Source: Fidelibacterota bacterium (lineage in GTDB: Bacteria; Fidelibacterota; Fidelibacteria; Fidelibacterales; Fidelibacteraceae). Taken from it: DNA of 8,427 bases. A program made the translations under genes and the position numbers. How positions within the stretch are numbered: position 1 is the first letter of the stretch; each line of letters opens with the position of its first letter. The stretch covers positions 1 to 8,427 of the forward strand of contig JAGLUM010000080.1 of assembly GCA_023134755.1 (NCBI GenBank). The letters are read 5' to 3'. Positions 7,060 through 8,427 of the stretch are shown one piece after another. Under the pieces are notes generated by a model that ran no database searches, was not told the DNA's origin, and saw only the letters and a list, made by a program, of their open reading frames with translations.

Positions 7060-7715
7060 TAAACTATATCCTTTTCGGTAAAAAGCATAATAATTCGCTG
7101 AGTGATCTGTTCCAGGCTACCAAAACCATCCACGCTCTCAAGAAGACCTTTATTCCGGAAAAATCCAATCAGGGGAGCAGTGTTTTTCATGTACACATCC
7201 ATGCGGTTTTCTATTGTTTCTTTTTTATCATCATCCCGTTGATAGATCTCTCCACCACACTGGGAACAAATAGCATCATCCGGTTTCCCATCCGGATAAC
7301 CTACCGTTGCGGAGCAGTTTTTACAGGTCCATCGACTTGATAAACGCCGGACCAATTCATGTTCAGGAACATCGATAAGCAATGCCATAGTCAACGTAAC
7401 ATCTTGTTTTTTCAACATTTCTAATAGTGCTTCAGCTTGAGGTACTGTCCGGGGAAAACCATCCAGAATATAACCTTGTTTTTTTGCTTCGAATTCTATG
7501 GTTTTTTTATCTAAAATTGAGATCATCACTGAATCGGGTACCAATTCGCCCTTATCCATATAGGATTTGGCTTGTTTCCCTAATTCTGTATTATTGGTTA
7601 TTTCTCCCCGTAATAAATCGCCGGTAGATAACTTAGCAATATTATATTTTTTCTTCAAGACATCCGCCTGAGTACCTTTTCCGCTTCCCGGTCCGCCTAA
7701 TAGCACTAATCGCAT
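7059..7715 (-). CDS. adk: Adenylate kinase, zinc-LID long form
   Basis: Interconverts ATP plus AMP with two ADP in the cytoplasm. The 218 residues show the P-loop GGPGSGKGTQ (7-16), the AMP-site LSTGDLLR (29-36), DGFPRT (85-90) and RLSSRW (124-129) entering a long LID domain. The LID carries CxxC at 131/134 and CxxC at 150/153, the four-cysteine structural zinc site found in many Gram-positive and some other bacterial enzymes. The YQRDDD (158-163) and ENRMDVY (169-175) segments provide the catalytic arginines. The ATG at 7715 is preferred over the adjacent TTG at 7718, because GAGGT (7726-7722) is then six bases away. It overlaps the preceding small frame (TGATG) and metG (TAATG), so it is tied into the operon at both ends. 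Confidence 0.97.
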   Translation of the reverse strand: MRLVLLGGPGSGKGTQADVLKKKYNIAKLSTGDLLRGEITNNTELGKQAKSYMDKGELVPDSVMISILDKKTIEFEAKKQGYILDGFPRTVPQAEALLEMLKKQDVTLTMALLIDVPEHELVRRLSSRWTCKNCSATVGYPDGKPDDAICSQCGGEIYQRDDDKKETIENRMDVYMKNTAPLIGFFRNKGLLESVDGFGSLEQITQRIIMLFTEKDIV

Positions 7716-7870
7716 CAATATACCTCACTGTATGTAATATCGTTTTTTTCGTTGCTTAATTTAACATCTAATGGGCATATATAAAACAGGTAAATTGCTT
7801 TTCCCTTTGCAAAAGCTATGGAAAACAAGTGAATATTTGTTTCGGCTTCTGCATCAATTTCCATATTCAT
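7715..7870 (-). CDS. Candidate small protein preceding adk, unrecognised
   Basis: A 51-codon reading frame from ATG 7870 (or ATG 7864, 49 codons) to a TGA that overlaps the adk ATG as TGATG, the same kind of tight junction seen elsewhere in this operon. The frame is stop-free for 78 codons in all (7948-7715). The product is acidic at first (MEIDAEAET), then has a moderately hydrophobic stretch around FSIAFAKGKAIYLFYICPL, and ends polar. I recognise no family. The ribosome binding site is weak (GGA five bases before ATG 7864). It could be a genuine short protein, the relic of a longer gene or chance; the coupling to adk is the main argument that it is translated. Confidence 0.35.
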   Translation of the reverse strand: MNMEIDAEAETNIHLFSIAFAKGKAIYLFYICPLDVKLSNEKNDITYSEVY

Positions 7871-7965
7871 CCAAGGGTGTGAAATTGAATATAAGCAAAC
7901 CAGTCTAAAATATCCCGTATTCTCCGTTGCTGAACAGCAGGAATAGTATTATATTCACTGAATAT
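7830..7965. repeat. Cluster of five ATATTCA/TGAATAT heptamers
   Basis: The heptamer occurs at 7830-7836 (TGAATAT), 7863-7869 (ATATTCA), 7886-7892 (TGAATAT), 7951-7957 (ATATTCA) and 7959-7965 (TGAATAT). The last two form the perfect 15-base palindrome ATATTCACTGAATAT, and the middle pair is an inverted repeat with a 16-base spacer. The first copy lies in a ten-base direct repeat, TGAATATTTG, also found at 7959-7968. The same heptamer turns up singly elsewhere in the window, so isolated copies mean little; the density and the palindrome stand out. Confidence 0.4.
7927..7955 (+). promoter_or_regulatory. Candidate promoter of the CapA-family gene
   Basis: TTGCTG (7927-7932), 17 bases, then TATATT (7950-7955), which matches five of six -10 positions. 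The start would fall near 7962, giving a very short leader. The -10 box overlaps the opposing TATAAT on the other strand. A small perfect inverted repeat, TGCTG-AA-CAGCA (7928-7939), lies over the -35 box. Confidence 0.35.
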
Positions 7966-7975
7966 TTGGAATAAA
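7948..7975 (-). promoter_or_regulatory. Candidate promoter of the adk-metG-tatD-ksgA operon
   Basis: On the minus strand a perfect TATAAT (7953-7948) follows TTTATT (7975-7970) after 16 bases. The -10 is ideal and the -35 weak (three of six). Transcription would begin near 7941, leaving a leader of about 70 bases before the small frame ahead of adk. The palindrome at 7951-7965 covers half of the -10 box and most of the spacer. Confidence 0.35.
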
Positions 7976-7979
7976 TATA

Positions 7980-8427
7980 GTGAAATGTACCCGTAACATA
8001 TTTTTGCTTTTAATGTTGATGCATATTGGTTTTATCCACGCTGCAGCGGATACGGTCAGCGTTATCGGTGTCGGCGATTTAATGCTTGGAACATCGTTTC
8101 CCGATAGTTCCACCCTCTCTTCCCATCCTGAAAAACTGTTAGAACATGTACAGGATATTATTAGATCTGCAGACCTTGCTGTAGCCAACCTGGAGGGCTG
8201 TCTGATGGATTCGGGCGGCACGCCCAAGGACTGTTGGGAAAAGAAGGAGCGCTGTTTTATTTTCCGCATGCCTGAATCCTATATTCAGCATATTATGAAT
8301 GCGGGTTTTGATGCTGTAGGTTTGGCTAATAATCATGTGCGGGATATGGGGTATCAGAGCTACCGGCGCACTATGGTGATCTGCGACAGCGTAGGCCTGT
8401 ACCATGCGGGTATTTATTCTGCTCCCT
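7980..8427 (+). CDS. CapA-family (poly-gamma-glutamate synthesis-type) exported protein, partial
   Basis: The first 149 codons; the gene continues past the right edge. From the GTG at 7980 the N-terminus is a signal peptide: KCTRN, then the hydrophobic core IFLLLMLMHIGFI, then HAAA, with cleavage likely before Asp25. In-frame ATGs at 8013 and 8019 would remove the basic part, so GTG is preferred, although its ribosome binding site (GGA, nine bases off) is weak. The mature part opens with the CapA metallophosphatase-like fold: VIGVGDLMLG (29-38), ANLEGCLMDSGGTP (about 73-86), FRMPESYI (98-105), AGFDAVGLANNHVRDMG (111-127). Three cysteines (78, 89, 95) flank the insert after NLEG and could form a disulfide outside the cytoplasm. 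Such proteins occur in poly-gamma-glutamate capsule synthesis and in many cell-envelope loci of unknown role. It is transcribed away from adk and is relatively G+C-rich (8161-8220: 34 of 60). Confidence 0.85.
   Translation, partial: MKCTRNIFLLLMLMHIGFIHAAADTVSVIGVGDLMLGTSFPDSSTLSSHPEKLLEHVQDIIRSADLAVANLEGCLMDSGGTPKDCWEKKERCFIFRMPESYIQHIMNAGFDAVGLANNHVRDMGYQSYRRTMVICDSVGLYHAGIYSAP

Larger units (their letters stand above)
7867..8031 (-). other. Open frame without a start codon, opposite the capA 5' end
   Basis: Fifty-four sense codons between TAA (8034-8032) and TGA (7869-7867). The stop overlaps the ATG of the small frame before adk as ATGA. The end reads VQQRRIRDILDWFAYIQFH, then TLG, which looks like an ordinary amphipathic protein segment. 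There is no ATG, GTG or TTG, and the upstream half lies under the CapA-family signal peptide on the other strand. It may be a truncated relic of a former operon member; chance is equally possible. Confidence 0.2.

Noticed and set aside
7047..7340. Plus-strand 97-codon frame opposite adk
   Set aside because: Lies wholly over conserved adk/metG sequence on the other strand, including the zinc-LID region.
7955..8405. Minus-strand open frames opposite the CapA-family gene
   Set aside because: The plus strand encodes a signal peptide and conserved CapA motifs here; the opposite frames are shadows.
1..8427. CRISPR arrays, tRNA or rRNA genes, insertion sequences, phage or toxin-antitoxin modules
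   Set aside because: No regularly spaced repeats, cloverleaf-like segments, transposase motifs or paired toxin/antitoxin frames were seen on either strand.

Overview
The window (8,427 bases) is ordinary bacterial chromosome. It joins a conserved translation and housekeeping operon to two sodium-coupled transporter loci. The organism cannot be named from this sequence. The four-cysteine adenylate kinase, the secreted CapA-family protein with a cysteine-containing insert, strong AGGAG-type ribosome binding sites and moderately AT-rich DNA would fit a Gram-negative anaerobe of the Bacteroidetes/Chlorobi or a related candidate phylum, but this is a guess. TGA and TAA both act as normal stops.

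Left part, 1-1869, all minus strand. An SdpR-like ArsR repressor is translationally coupled by ATGA to a gene that runs off the left edge. A good promoter with an internal inverted repeat precedes it. A rho-independent terminator separates it from an AT-rich sodium:solute symporter (SSS) gene. From 1870 to 2178 there is no full gene; it holds a ten-codon minus-strand reading frame that may be a leader peptide or the decayed start of an amino-acid carrier.

Middle part, 2179-3875, plus strand. A TTG-initiated 84-residue protein of unknown function lies 23 bases before a GltS-type sodium:glutamate symporter homologue. The pair ends at a bidirectional terminator shared with the convergent ksgA.

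Right part, 3933-7715, minus strand. The order of transcription is adk, metG, tatD, ksgA. The adk/metG junction is TAATG, tatD/ksgA is ATGA, and only metG/tatD has a gap (80 bases, with a 9-bp inverted repeat across it). A small unrecognised reading frame precedes adk and meets it as TGATG. The genes supply adenylate balance, methionyl-tRNA, a TatD nuclease and 16S rRNA dimethylation. metG-tatD-ksgA proximity is also known from Firmicutes.

Right edge, 7716-8427. A divergent promoter region carries a perfect 15-bp palindrome over facing -10 boxes. It leads right into a CapA-family exported protein cut by the window end; this gene is clearly richer in G+C than the SSS gene.

No unmistakable new system was found. 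The best leads are the palindromic divergent promoter, the small reading frame before adk, the 84-residue partner of the GltS homologue and the short coding relic upstream of the SSS gene.
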